Assembly: GCF_033807575.1 (NCBI RefSeq)
Contig: NC_084707.1
Coordinates: 9,348,550-9,412,549 of the forward strand
Direction: 5' to 3'
Length of the DNA: 64,000 nt
Source of the DNA: Cydia pomonella
Lineage: Eukaryota; Arthropoda; Insecta; Lepidoptera; Tortricidae
Both the position numbers and the translations under genes were made by a program. Shown here piece by piece: positions 1 to 10,030 of the stretch (position 1 is its first letter; each line of letters begins with the position of its first letter). The notes under the pieces were generated by a model. That model made no database searches. It saw nothing but the letters and a program-made list of their open reading frames with translations, and was not told the origin of the DNA.

Positions 1-820
1 AATTTTTCTTATTTAAAAAGAATCTCTAAACTTCATGGTACTGTCAGTAGAGGTGACAATAGGGTGTCAGCTATTGACCATTATAGTATGTCAAATACTA
101 GGGCGTCTACCTTAGTAGAATTACAATTCTTACTATGATTGATATGAACTTTTTAGCGAAAATTCTAATACGGATATATATATGCTATAGGTGAAAAAAA
201 ATAACTTAAAATAATTATTACATGGTAATAAATTAAGCATGAAATGAGATTATGTAAATTTATCCCATTCAGCCAGTTATTTTATGTGATTCAATTATAT
301 ATTTTATATGTTATTTGTAATTATAGATTTCACCGAGCTTAATGCATTAGTATCTAGGTAATAAACGTGGTAGTAAAGTGGGTATAGACACGAGAATAAT
401 ATAAAAGAATCTAGGAAATGAACGCCGTGTAGATAATTACTTGATAATAGGATCGGCATACTTTGGTAGTTCTGTTTTTTTCTTGTAAAACCTAAAAAGG
501 CTAGCTTTAGACACAGGATGGCTTCTGGTGCGGATATGGTGAATGGTCGTTCGCCCCTCTGTACCTAGTGTTTAGAAGACTTAAAAAATAATGTGTTTAT
601 TCCTGGAACTTGTGGTAAAATCTTTCATGAAAATTTAATGTAATAAATAAATTTAATGTCTAGGTATGAGTTTGTCTAGGCTAGACTGACAGTGACAAAA
701 GCCAACTGATTTGCAAAACCATCAATTTTATCCAGTTGCTAGCCAATTCTCAATTCTCAAATGAACTGTGTAACTATGGCAACTGTCACCATGCTTATAA
801 CAGTCGTGTCCTGGGGCACA
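1..820. other. No gene recognised at left window edge
   Basis: AT-rich sequence. Frame 1 on the plus strand is open from the window edge to a TGA at 136-138 (45 codons), but a frame of that length is not surprising by chance in six frames and I recognise nothing in it. No repeat or RNA gene was seen in the rest. Confidence 0.5.
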
Positions 821-973
821 TGTACAGTCAACCAATTTGAATCCTAGGCCACTATAGAACCTTGTCGCTTTAACTACTAGATACTTGACACGCATCACTC
901 AATAAGCACTGTCGTAGAAGTCATTATGGCAAGGTTCTATAGTGGCCTAGGAATCAAATTGGTTGACTGTACA
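821..973. mobile_element. MITE with 44-bp terminal inverted repeats
   Basis: The left arm at 821-864 and the right arm at 929-972 are inverted copies with a single mismatch; both begin TGTACAGTCAACCAATTTGA (or its complement). The centre of about 65 bp is unrelated and no protein is encoded. The near-perfect arms suggest a fairly recent insertion. The outer TGTACAGTCA is shared with other MITEs in this window (9022, 17773, 60577). Confidence 0.8.
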
Positions 974-1320
974 TTAGCAATAAAGGTGAAAGCAGGGTGT
1001 CGTTTTTTGGGCATTACTACGAGTATGTCGAGCACTGGGACGTTTACCGTACCTAAAGTCGAACATATTATATGTCGTTTCGCCGAAAATGTTATATTCG
1101 AAGAACAACGTTTATTTGACTTAGAGATTAACTACTTGACCCATTTATTAAAAACACAATTTAACATCATATCAAGACAGAGGAAAAATCCATCGACGCA
1201 GGCTTCGTCAATATACGTAAACAAGCAAAAACCATCCACAACACGCTTCGTCATCCTATCCTACAAAATATATATCGACAACACGTTTCGTCAACGGCCT
1301 ATCTAGTATCTAGATAATGA
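974..1320. other. Unassigned stretch with spaced TTCGTCA motif
   Basis: A 126-codon frame (926-1306, plus) starts inside the MITE arm and is judged accidental. Its second half carries the motif (A/G)CAC/GCAGGC(T)TTCGTCA-like at roughly 1197, 1240 and 1280, suggesting a decayed short repeat. Nothing else is recognised. Confidence 0.3.
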
Positions 1321-1372
1321 AAACCGGCCAACTGCGAGTTCGTTTTACTCGCGCATCGAGGGTTCCGTACAA
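1321..1372 (-). repeat. HINE-like terminal fragment
   Basis: Minus-strand remnant of the 3' terminus found intact at 38150-38203: CGGCCAACTGCGAG, a short hairpin (ACTCGCGC) and GGGTTCCGTAC in the same order. Only about 50 bp remain. Confidence 0.55.
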
Positions 1373-1506
1373 ACGTTGACTTATCTAGTGTAACTATAAC
1401 GGCGAAAGCCTTCTGATCACAAGTATCTATCGGCAAATTGTCTAACTAATTTGCGCGATGTAATACACGTATGTTGGTTTTTCGAGGATAATTCTCTATC
1501 ATGTAA

Positions 1507-1806
1507 CTCACAAGCGGTATTGAACCTTTAAGTCTAAGGAGAGACTTTACCTCCTTGTGAGTGTTCTACTGCTTGTACAATGGGCTGTGCTCTGAAGAAT
1601 TGTTTGACATGATGGCAACGGCCGCTTTCTATCACCGCACCACTCGCCGTCGGCAGGGTGTTCATCCTCACACCCTAGAACCTAAATGGTCGCCTACTGT
1701 GCGGCTTAAGAGGAATTTCCTACCGCGAACGTTTCGGCTGTTGAATGAGTTTCCTGCCGAGGTTTTCCCGATGGGCTTACAGTATGGGGTTCTTCAAAAA
1801 AGGAGT
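1507..1806 (+). pseudogene. LINE reverse transcriptase, C-terminal end only
   Basis: Translation reads PLSLRRDFTSL, a TGA stop at 1558-1560, then VFYCLYNGLCSEELFD and further on HHP-type residues and NFLPRTFRLLNEFP. This is the extreme C-terminus typical of insect non-LTR retrotransposons of the Jockey/CR1 type (family knowledge), where the stop position is normally a cysteine. The catalytic domain is absent, so this is a 5'-truncated dead copy. It runs directly into the MITE at 1806, which supplies its last codons and stop at 1822-1824. There is no sign that it is expressed. Confidence 0.75.
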
Positions 1807-1948
1807 GTACGCGGTCACGTCTGAAAATATCGATACGAAAAAAGGGCCAAAAAAATGTATACACGACTTTATTGCCCATATATTAATGTAGTATATACAT
1901 ATTTTTGACACTTTTTTTCGTATAGATATTTTCAGACGTGACTGTACA
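1806..1948. mobile_element. MITE (ACGTCTGAAAATAT family)
   Basis: Inverted termini: TGTAC..GTCACGTCTGAAAAT at the left and its complement ending at 1948, with arms of about 40 bp including a CGATACGAAAAAA block. A diverged second copy lies at 31113-31231. It sits at the truncated 3' end of the LINE fragment. Confidence 0.7.
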
Positions 1949-1985
1949 GGTTTTTAAAGTATCGGCAACGCGCATGTAATACATC

Positions 1986-2078
1986 TGGTGTTGCAGGCGT
2001 TCATAGGCTACGGTGACTGCTTACCACCAAGCGGGCCGTATGCTTGTTTGCCACCGACGTGGTATTAAAAAAAAAAAT
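1986..2078 (+). repeat. LINE-type 3' end with poly(A)
   Basis: GGCTACGGTGACTGCTTACC, GGGCCGTATGCTTGTTTGCC and CACCGACGTGGTATTA, followed by a run of A, form a repeat end that recurs at 43988-44080 and in reverse at 19776. The A-run identifies this as the 3' end of a retrotransposed copy on the plus strand. Confidence 0.65.
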
Positions 2079-2373
2079 CATGTGAACCGATTTCAAAAAT
2101 TACTCTTTTATTTGAGAAAATGTGTCTTTAATGTAATCTCATAGAAACTTCAAGTGTAACACACGTAAGGTTGGTTAAATTGCAAACTGAATTCGGAAAT
2201 GTTTTTTGTTACTTAATTAAAAAAAAGTTATCGAGATAGTAGGTCTGATTATATTTTTCACATCTTCTTTCATAAATATTTTTTTTGCACTAAGAATAAA
2301 TAATAAAAAAATGTTTTGGAATGATCCATTTGAGCTCTTTCAAATGATACCCACCCCTCTTGATCTAAGGTCT
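2079..2373. other. No feature recognised
   Basis: AT-rich sequence; no frame, repeat or hairpin that I can support. Confidence 0.5.
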
Positions 2374-2472
2374 GTTTTTTTATTCCGTAGACTAAAATTA
2401 CGTTTAATATGTAAGACATGACATTTCTTAGTACCACATGAAATGTCATTTTAGTCTACGGAATAAAAAAAC
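2374..2472. mobile_element. 99-bp palindromic MITE
   Basis: Arms 2374-2398 and 2448-2472 are perfect inverted copies (25 bp, containing ATTCCGTAGACTAAAAT). A second inner inverted pair (GACATTTC / GAAATGTC) makes the RNA form foldable over most of its length. No other copy is seen in the window. Confidence 0.65.
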
Positions 2473-2640
2473 ACAATATAGTCACTTTGAAATTTCTCTC
2501 TCATATGAACTCCTGATACTTTGAAATGCCGCCTCTTCATATTGGGCATTTTCCATAGTTATGCAAAATATAATTAAAAATAAAATACGTTAGCGTTGTT
2601 TATAATATAACTTATATAACTACTTTAAATTTCAAATCTA

Positions 2641-2720
2641 CACAGACAGACGGACGGGCGAACGGACAGAGACGCACCTAAGGGTTCCTTTTGTACCTTT
2701 TTGGTACGGAACCGTACAAA
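2641..2720. repeat. HINE-like fragment
   Basis: CAGACAGACGGACGGGCG is followed by GGGTTCC and GGTACGGAACCGT. The pairing of a CAGA/GTCT-type microsatellite with GGTTCC/GGAACC sub-terminal inverted repeats is shared with the larger copies at 28016 and 36870. Confidence 0.45.
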
Positions 2721-2738
2721 CATTAAACAAACAGAAAC

Positions 2739-2895
2739 CTACAACCCCGTCTGATTTTTACCCGGACCAAAAGTGCCAAAAATACTGGCGGCATTGCCTC
2801 GCTGAATGGCCAGTGATATTTGTCGGACCAGGAATAAACCAGAGCGAGGGTCGCAGCCCCTTTCTTTCAGCCGTCGCCCTATGATCTTGATGCTA
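2739..2895 (-). pseudogene. LINE reverse transcriptase, C-terminal fragment
   Basis: On the minus strand an open frame of about 50 codons ends at 2739 and includes RRLKERGCDPRSG and ISLAIQRGNAASIFGTF. The pattern (L/I)xQ(R)xSxAxQRGNAxxxxG(T/S) is one I recognise from the C-terminus of lepidopteran non-LTR retrotransposons. No start codon and no catalytic motif remain. The lack of internal stops suggests moderate age. Assignment to a named clade is not possible from this piece. Confidence 0.55.
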
Positions 2896-3268
2896 CTTGA
2901 CACCTAGCGATGAAATTGAACCTCAAAATAGATGGAAGAGTGTCTGTTATTGAACATGTCTGAACGATTTGCCCTTTCTTTTCTTAATGCGAAGTTGCGA
3001 ACTACTGGATAGTGGAAATCACTTCTATTTTTTTTTCTAAAAAATAGGATCTGGAGGCCGGTTTTTGAATTTGGAACGCTTGATTTAGTGACTCGAAAAT
3101 CTGTGGAAAACGGCGAAATTCTATTTTTGAAATACAACCGATAGGAATTGGGAATGTAATGGTATTGACCACTCGTTTTCAATTCTATTAGTATTAGTTA
3201 AATGCCTATTTGTGGAGATAGTATTGAAGGGAGAAAATGAAATCGAGCGATCGAAATTCAAATTTTAA
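2896..3268. other. No feature recognised
   Basis: AT-rich, unique-looking sequence. A 92-codon minus-strand frame (2904-3182) has no recognisable motif and is judged accidental. Confidence 0.4.
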
Positions 3269-4095
3269 TTTTTTTTTTTTAAATATAACGATAGGCAGGC
3301 GTTTGACCACGATCTCACCTGATGGTAAGTGATGATGCGGTCTACGGTGGAGCACGCTTACCTATGAGATACCTATTTACCCTAGCCTTGAAGAGACCCA
3401 GATTGTACTCATGCGGAAACACAGACTCGGGCAGGGCATTCCACTCCTTGGCAGTTCGCATAAGAAATGTTGAAGCAAAACGCTTCGTGCGTAGGTATTT
3501 GTGGAATACCTACCATGAAGCGATGCCGGAGTGCCGATTGTCTGGTAGTCCGATGGTGAAATGGGGACGGAGGAATAAGGTTGTGCAGATAAAAGATCGT
3601 TAGGCTGGCAATCTTGCGACGATGCTCCAGACTTTGGAGTCGAGCATTCGTCATATCGTCATCATTAATGATTCTCTTGGCTCTCCTCTCAACTGACTCG
3701 AGCGCCTTAAGCTGGTATTTTGCAGAACCATCCCACAGCTGCGAACAGTATTCCACACACGATCGCACTTGTGCTAGGTAAAGGTCGAGCAGCTGCCTAG
3801 GTGTAAAATACTGCCTCAGCTTGTTGAGGATACCCAGCTTTTGCTGCTAACTGTGCTTTCGACTCGATGTGCGGGCCAAAGTTGAGTTTCGAAGTCAGCG
3901 AGATTCCGAGAAGCTCAAGATGGTCGGTTATCGGAAGGGATACATTTCGGAAAGTAGGAGTCAGATGGAATGGACTCCGTTTGGCGGAGATATGACACGC
4001 CTGAGGGACTCCGGCATTGATTGCCAATTGATCGGACGAGCAGCCATTAATGACTACACGAATCGATCGATCCCTCAGAATTGCCCCCCCCAGGT
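3269..4095 (-). pseudogene. Jockey/CR1-like LINE, 3' end with deletion and frameshifts
   Basis: A T-run at 3269-3280 is the poly(A) tail of a minus-strand copy. Reading upstream gives a short 3' UTR, a stop at 3342-3344, KEWNALPESVFP and FKARVNRYLIGKRAPP; then, after a frameshift near 3443, VEYCSQLWDGSAKYQLKALE; then, after a second frameshift near 3835, NKLRQYFTPRQLLDLYLAQ and LLGISLTSKLNFGPHI. At about 4000 the reverse transcriptase motif INAGVPQ is joined directly to thumb sequence (SAKRSPFHLTPTFRN), so the segment that should hold the catalytic F/YxDD box is missing by internal deletion. Two frameshifts plus the deletion mean it is inactive. A shorter relative is at 14043-14165. Confidence 0.85.
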
Positions 4096-4104
4096 CGTTT
4101 CAAG

Positions 4105-4180
4105 GCGATAGTGAGCTACATTTTTAACCGATTTCAATTTCTTCTCAAAGAGAAGAGGTTCTCAATTCGTTGGTCGGTTA
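4105..4180. repeat. AACCGA(C/T)TTC dispersed repeat fragment
   Basis: TTTTTAACCGATTTCAATTT, then an AGAAGAGGTTCTCAATTCG block and GGTCGG. A second, less decayed relative is at 53075-53195. I recognise this as a common lepidopteran interspersed repeat but cannot assign a class. Confidence 0.4.
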
Positions 4181-4385
4181 TTACACTGGCACCACATACA
4201 AAGATCGCATCTGGAACTGATCATGAAGATTATAAAATAGTGAATTGGTCAATCAAATCCCATAATAAAATGGGTTCATGTAGTGTTAAGAGATAGGCTA
4301 ATTGGACGTTTTTTATGTGTTTATCTTTACCAATTGGAGTATAATATATTAATTAGGTCACAATTTTCTGCAAGGAATGAAATGG

Positions 4386-4456
4386 AATTGTACTAGTGCA
4401 TTATATATGTGTGATACGGAGCTCGTATCACACATATATAATGCACTAGTACAATT
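4386..4456. repeat. Perfect 33-bp inverted repeat with 5-nt loop
   Basis: Arm 4386-4418 and arm 4424-4456 match at every position; the loop is GAGCT. No copy is seen elsewhere in the window. It could be a tiny MITE, a cruciform-forming site, or the hairpin of a small-RNA precursor; the sequence alone does not decide. Confidence 0.85.
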
Positions 4457-7400
4457 TATGGCAGCGTTATGCTATCTAATGGTGATCTGAAGCGAATTGC
4501 GTAAGCTCCATTTAAATAACATTATAGTTATTTCAACTGGTCCACATATATTTATCAGATAAATAGGTTACTGTTTTAGGAACAAGAGATCGAGAGTGGG
4601 TGCGCGGACGCAGTATGGGCGCACCTGGCGCAGGCGCGGGCCGATCATTAAAAATGTTTATTTAAAAATCCGACCGCTTAACGCCCGTTAATGCAATGTC
4701 AGAGTGAACCAGTCACTTTAACTATGACTTTTTATTTTTTTTATGTTAACAAAGTAGAACAATGAGAAGTTAAGATTATATCTTCTATTTGTCGAATGCA
4801 TACTAGTAAATATTGTAAGTAGGTATATATTTTAATAATCGACATACATTAATTTCTCTAGCTTATCCTTCATTTTCCGTTTTATTCAAGAAATTTTATA
4901 TTAATATTAAACAATTTGAGTATAAGCATAATAATTGTACGTTAGTATTTTTTTTACTAATGTAACAATACCGACTTTCACTATGCGGCATTAAACTATC
5001 CAATGCCTAACAACGTAAAGACCTGTCTATTTTCCTAAAGTGTCGGAGCACGGGCCCGACGGATCGGGCTGTGCTTTTTAACAAAACATCAACAACATTT
5101 CAACGATTATACGCGTTAACGGCTTAGATATGCGTTTACAAAACAAAGACCTTTATTTATTTGTATTACCATTATCCTCATTCAATAACGGGTATTTCAA
5201 TCAATTACTTAGTGTTAAACTTATATATATAACTAAGTACGTTGAAATTCAATACGGCTTTCGATTTAAGCTTACATTATGCGCTTATTATGCGTGACGT
5301 AAGAATTTCATTGGGAGTAACAAAGCTGGGTTGTTCGTAAAATGCGATCAAGAGATCATATGAGGATATTGAGGATTATTATCACGTATGACTGTTACTT
5401 TTATCGGATTACTTTCATCTACACGGCTATTTGGATTATTTATTGAATTATTTGTTATTCCTAAAGGTCAATAAAAGAGAAACAGAATATAGGTATACAT
5501 TTTTCTAGAGAGCTTGGTCAAGTTTAACTATATTCATCGTGATTACTCTTTCTAAATTAAGAAATGTTTTATGGACCTCGTTAAATTAGGAAATGACTGA
5601 AATGTATGTAAGTGTCAAAAAGATAGCGAAAGCACGGACTGAATAATCCTTAGATGTTTACTAAGCAATAAAAGGCGCCTAGAGCGCACTAAAGTAAGAC
5701 ATAAAAAGTTTAAAAAGCTCTCAGTAGATCAAACAAAACGAGAGTTGGCGGTTGTCAGGCGGGCCGGTGTCGGGTTTCAGTCGGCGGGTCACATTCGTCC
5801 TAAATAATAAACACCAGATCGGTGTCAAAATGAACACATTTTATTATCCCATCAACCCGTAAACCCCGGTTCCGTGCAAACCGACTGTTTATTTTTAATA
5901 AATCTTCCGCGAAGGTTGAACGCCTGAACGGTCTTTGATCTAGTAATCGAAGTTTTATGTTTTGCTTTGATTGTTATAAATTATTCTAATGCATTACAAC
6001 TTTGCAATTGTGTTGTGGTTAACGGAATGTTTTATTCAGATTTATGTACCAATAAACCTACGGGGTTTAGTTGTTACCCTGAAATTCTGTAACATGTTAT
6101 TTCTGTATGCTCCGCGAAATGTAATTGTTAATCGTTTGGAACTGCGTAGTATTAACAGTAGTCACATTACGCAGAGTTACTAACAATAAGTACACCTAAA
6201 AAGTGTGTACTTATTATAAATAAAACTTTAAAAATGTACCATCAGCCGTAAAAGTGCATGGCGAATTTATCAATTAATTCCTCAGATCATAGAAATGATT
6301 AATTCATTCATAATTCTCCGTGCAATTTTGCAGCTCACTGTACACAGTCAAAGCCACGAATAATATACATATCTTTCCTGTACTGCAGGCTCTTAATAGG
6401 AAACTCAAAAAATCATTAGCCCTTCCTTACAGAACTATTTCCATTACTAAAACTTTAACCAAGACTCATTTCAACGTTTTGTAAAAAAGGCACAGGAAAT
6501 GTCTTTCTGATCGACAGTTTATTTTTTATCACATTATGAACGACCTTAACTTAAAGGGAATAAAATTAACAACATCGTTATCACACGCCCGAAAACAATA
6601 AAATAAAGTAAAATGCTTCGAGTTAAATTAATGATGTTGGATTTAATAAAAATAGTGGAACATTAACTTAACGGTTGGTTGTTAATCAATTTAAAGGGCT
6701 ATTCAATAAAGACATCACGAGTTTGCATTGCAGATGCTCAGATAAAAAGTAAACTGCTTGAGGAAGTAAGAAGTGCTAAGTTATGTACGTATAAGGACAT
6801 AGCTTTCACGCAATCAGAGAGAAAGCGTAAGGATTGAAGATGCAAAGGAATGTTATTCTTCTAAGTACTTACAAGTTAGCTCAGGAATTATTCCCACAGT
6901 TCGCCCCGAGTCTAAATTGGCCAATCCTACCATAATGAGGAACCGGTGCAGCCATATCGGGATAGAGCAAGTAGGGACGCGCCAAATTCGGAGTTTTTTT
7001 GCTGCTTTAAATGCTGGCCTTAAATGTCGCGCCTAGCCCAGTATCTTGATTATATCAGACGCTGTTAATCTTTTTTTCCTTCATTAAAATGGCATCGTTG
7101 CTTCTTAGACACTTTGCCAAAGTCAAGTGAGTTAGATTGGATACCTTGCTGTACTTTTTTTGCACAGCATGACTGTACTGTATTTTAGTGTACGTATCAC
7201 GATCATGTAGGCAAGATAAACTAGGGCAAGAAGGTTTTAGTTATTTGTGAACGATATAAAAGTTATCCATATAAGTTATTATACGTTTTCAAAAGAGTTC
7301 CATAAAGCATGCCCTATTTATAGAATCGGTTAAAAACCGTTACCCATGTCGACGCTGTCAAGACAGCTTGTTTACTAATTACCTCGTGTATGTAAGTTCA

Positions 7401-9021
7401 GTGTATGTTAAGCCAAATCGTTTTTTAAATAGGCAAGTGATATATTTAGTTATATGTACTTATAGTTAACTGACGTTAAGGTAATTAGACAAATACTTGG
7501 GCGAACAAGTATTCATCGGGACAGGAATGGTAGACATGTAAAGTATGATAAATACTAAAATGTGTCTTAAATCGGGGAAAAACGCCCTTTTCTAAGGGTG
7601 GAGTATAAATAAGGTAAAAAAGATAAATAGGGTTTTTATAAATAGACTGAGTTAACCGTTACCATAACGATAATATAACGACGAGTGACCTAAAATGTTC
7701 ATGTTAAGACTGAAGACAAACCAGCTTTTTCATTAGTTTTGGAAATATTAATTAATTTAGCCTGGAATCTTAAATTACTTAAATAAAAAACGCTAATTAC
7801 TTAGGTTAGGTACCTACGAACACGAATAGAATACGTACATTCAGAATCAATAATAGCGGTTGAATTGAAACAACGAGCCAAAAGTATATCTTTGCAGTTC
7901 GCGTTCAAAAGAATCGGTTACAGTCTAATTGTTCCACATATAGAGACATTTCTTTTTGTTAAGGTATTAGAGATCGGTAGATACTCTTGACGAGTAGCCT
8001 AATCCGTTACGTAGTAGGTAGTACGGAGCTATCCTTTTAAAATCATGTCTCAGTTTTTTTTAACTTCATTAGTAATCAAAAATCATGTAAATATTATCCG
8101 TTTAATAGCATACAGTATTCTTGAATGTTACCAGTTCATCTGAACTTGACACAGACTGCGCACGAGTGTCACATGCGTAATACGGAAACACGCATTTGGG
8201 GCACGCGAATTGCTGGCGCTGTACAGCCGTTCGGAACTGCGTCCCACTTGCAGCTCACGGCCCACATACTTCACACCGTACTTTAATTAGACGTCGAATG
8301 GGCTAATGTTGCATTGGATTTGCCGGGGCTACGTAATGGGCGGAGGTACACAGCATTTTTTGATAGCCCGTGATATCGTAAATTTTAAAGTTTGTGTATT
8401 CGTCTATCTCTAGCGAAATTGGCCAAAAACTAAATAGTACTTCAATTAAATAAGGCTTAAATAAGTATCTTCAATATTTCAAGGCCTGTTACATACAAAA
8501 AAAAACAAACTGCATTTGCCTTCTTTTAAGCCAGTTTGGAATAGGTTTTGTAATTGAGTTTTCATTTTGTTTTTCTGTAGCTCAAGGTTTTTATTTTTAA
8601 TTTAAATCGAGAATAAGTTATACTTACTTACAGCAAAATATTAAAAGCTCGCTTAAACTAACAATTTAAAATCATAGTTTTGAGTGAATGAATAAATCGC
8701 TGAATAATATCTTAGATGTAAACTTTAAAAGAAACTGTGACCCATAAATATCAATTTAGTACATACTCGTAGTTATAACTTATTTAACTCGAAATAAACA
8801 TAAGATAACAACTAGATAAAACTTTTTAACTACCTTACTCTTAATTAACAAATACTAAAATAAACCATTGTGTTTGTATTGTAGTATATTCCCATTGTCA
8901 AAAGTGTTTTTATTGTAGTATATTCCCATTTGTGATCTTGATCTTATATATAATCGCTCTCATTGTGCTTTTCATCACGTCATAATTACTTTTAAGAAAA
9001 ATTAATTAAGAATACTTTGAG
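4457..9021. other. Long stretch without recognised genes
   Basis: About 4.5 kb of AT-rich, mostly unique-looking DNA. Three GC-richer patches stand out (4588-4660, 5740-5830, 8150-8345), none with a frame I recognise. At 8878-8933 a ~30-bp motif (ATTGTAGTATATTCCCATT) occurs twice in tandem. The 64-codon frame at 5989-6183 has no motif. The patches could be regulatory or decayed exons, but nothing in the sequence proves either. Confidence 0.45.
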
Positions 9022-9162
9022 GTACAGTCGCCATCAGATATATCGGAGCGGTCGAGGTGCTCAAACATATCTGAGCACGCACTATAACGCCCTGAGAATA
9101 GAGTCGTGTTGAGATATTTGTGAACACCGAGACCGCTCCAATAAATCTGATGGCAACTGTAC
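9022..9162. mobile_element. 141-bp MITE (GTACAGTCGCCATCAGAT)
   Basis: Terminal inverted repeats of about 30 bp: GTACAGTCGCCATCAGAT.. at the left, its complement with few changes at the right; the inner GGAGCGGTC / GACCGCTCC blocks also pair. No coding capacity. Shares the GTACAGTC terminus with the MITEs at 821, 17773 and 60577. Confidence 0.75.
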
Positions 9163-9401
9163 CTACAAACTAAAGACACCGCCACGTCCGCCTTTAAATT
9201 ATTATTGAAATTGCTATGAAATGCACTAATTAGTAAACGTTCAACTACTAATTGAATTTATCTTTCCGAAATTGACCGCGCTGATGGGTATTCTGTACAA
9301 TCCTTTCATTACTCTCGTAATGCATTTATATTGTAAATTAAATCTGGGTGCAAATGTTTACAAAACCCTTTTAATGAATGAACTTAACTTGCATTTCAGG
9401 T

Positions 9402-10030
9402 TTATTTATTTTATTTTTTTATTTTTATTTATTTAGGATTACCAACAGATAATACATCTTACATGCTCTTAAATCTATATGACAATCAGGACTGATGCTT
9501 ATCTAATTATAGGTAACCACATCTTATATAAGTGTCTTCTACCAGTGAACATGCAGTAATCTTACGGTTAAATTAATTAGTACCAGTACATTACATTAAC
9601 TAATGCTATTCGTACAACTAGGATGATGGTAAATAGTTGATAACAATTATTAACTACTTATATACAAATATTTTATATAAATATTTTATTAAGTATTTTT
9701 AAGTCATCTGTGAATCTGTGGCGAATTATTTGTGATATCCAGTGAGCCAACATATTTCATCACCTTTCTTTTAAACTGTTCTGGTCTATCGTTGAATATG
9801 TCAACTCCCGCAGAGCCAGGGATATGATTGTATAATTTTGCCATTCTTAAAAGGGCAGAGTTACGACCTAAATTTGTTTTCCCAAATGGAATTCTAAACA
9901 GCTTATACAAACCAGGACGAGGTAGCTTAGCAGGAATAGTTATTTTAATTTTACTTAACAATTCTGGACAATCCAGCCCCGTACTATTAACCAATTTATA
10001 AAGGAACATTAAATCTAGCAGCTAATTTTT
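9402..10030 (-). pseudogene. LINE reverse transcriptase C-terminus with 3' UTR
   Basis: A 101-codon frame (9704-10009) reads MFLYKLVNSTGLDCPELL, ITIPAKLPRPGLYKLFRIPF, NSALLRMAKLYNHI and DIFNDRPEQFKRKV. The order FLYKL-x-N, DCPELL, R-x-F-x-x-P and N-x-x-x-R-M-x-x-x-YN is the C-terminal signature of many insect non-LTR retrotransposons. A TAG lies just upstream in the same frame (near 10022), and the catalytic region is absent. The AT-rich 3' UTR runs down to T-rich sequence at 9402-9430, the likely remnant of the tail. 5'-truncated and inactive. Confidence 0.7.

Noticed and set aside
1..138. Frame open from the window edge for 45 codons
   Set aside because: Length is within chance for six frames at this composition and no motif is recognised.
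926..1306. 126-codon plus-strand frame
   Set aside because: Starts inside a MITE arm, composition follows AT-rich DNA and short repeats, no motif.
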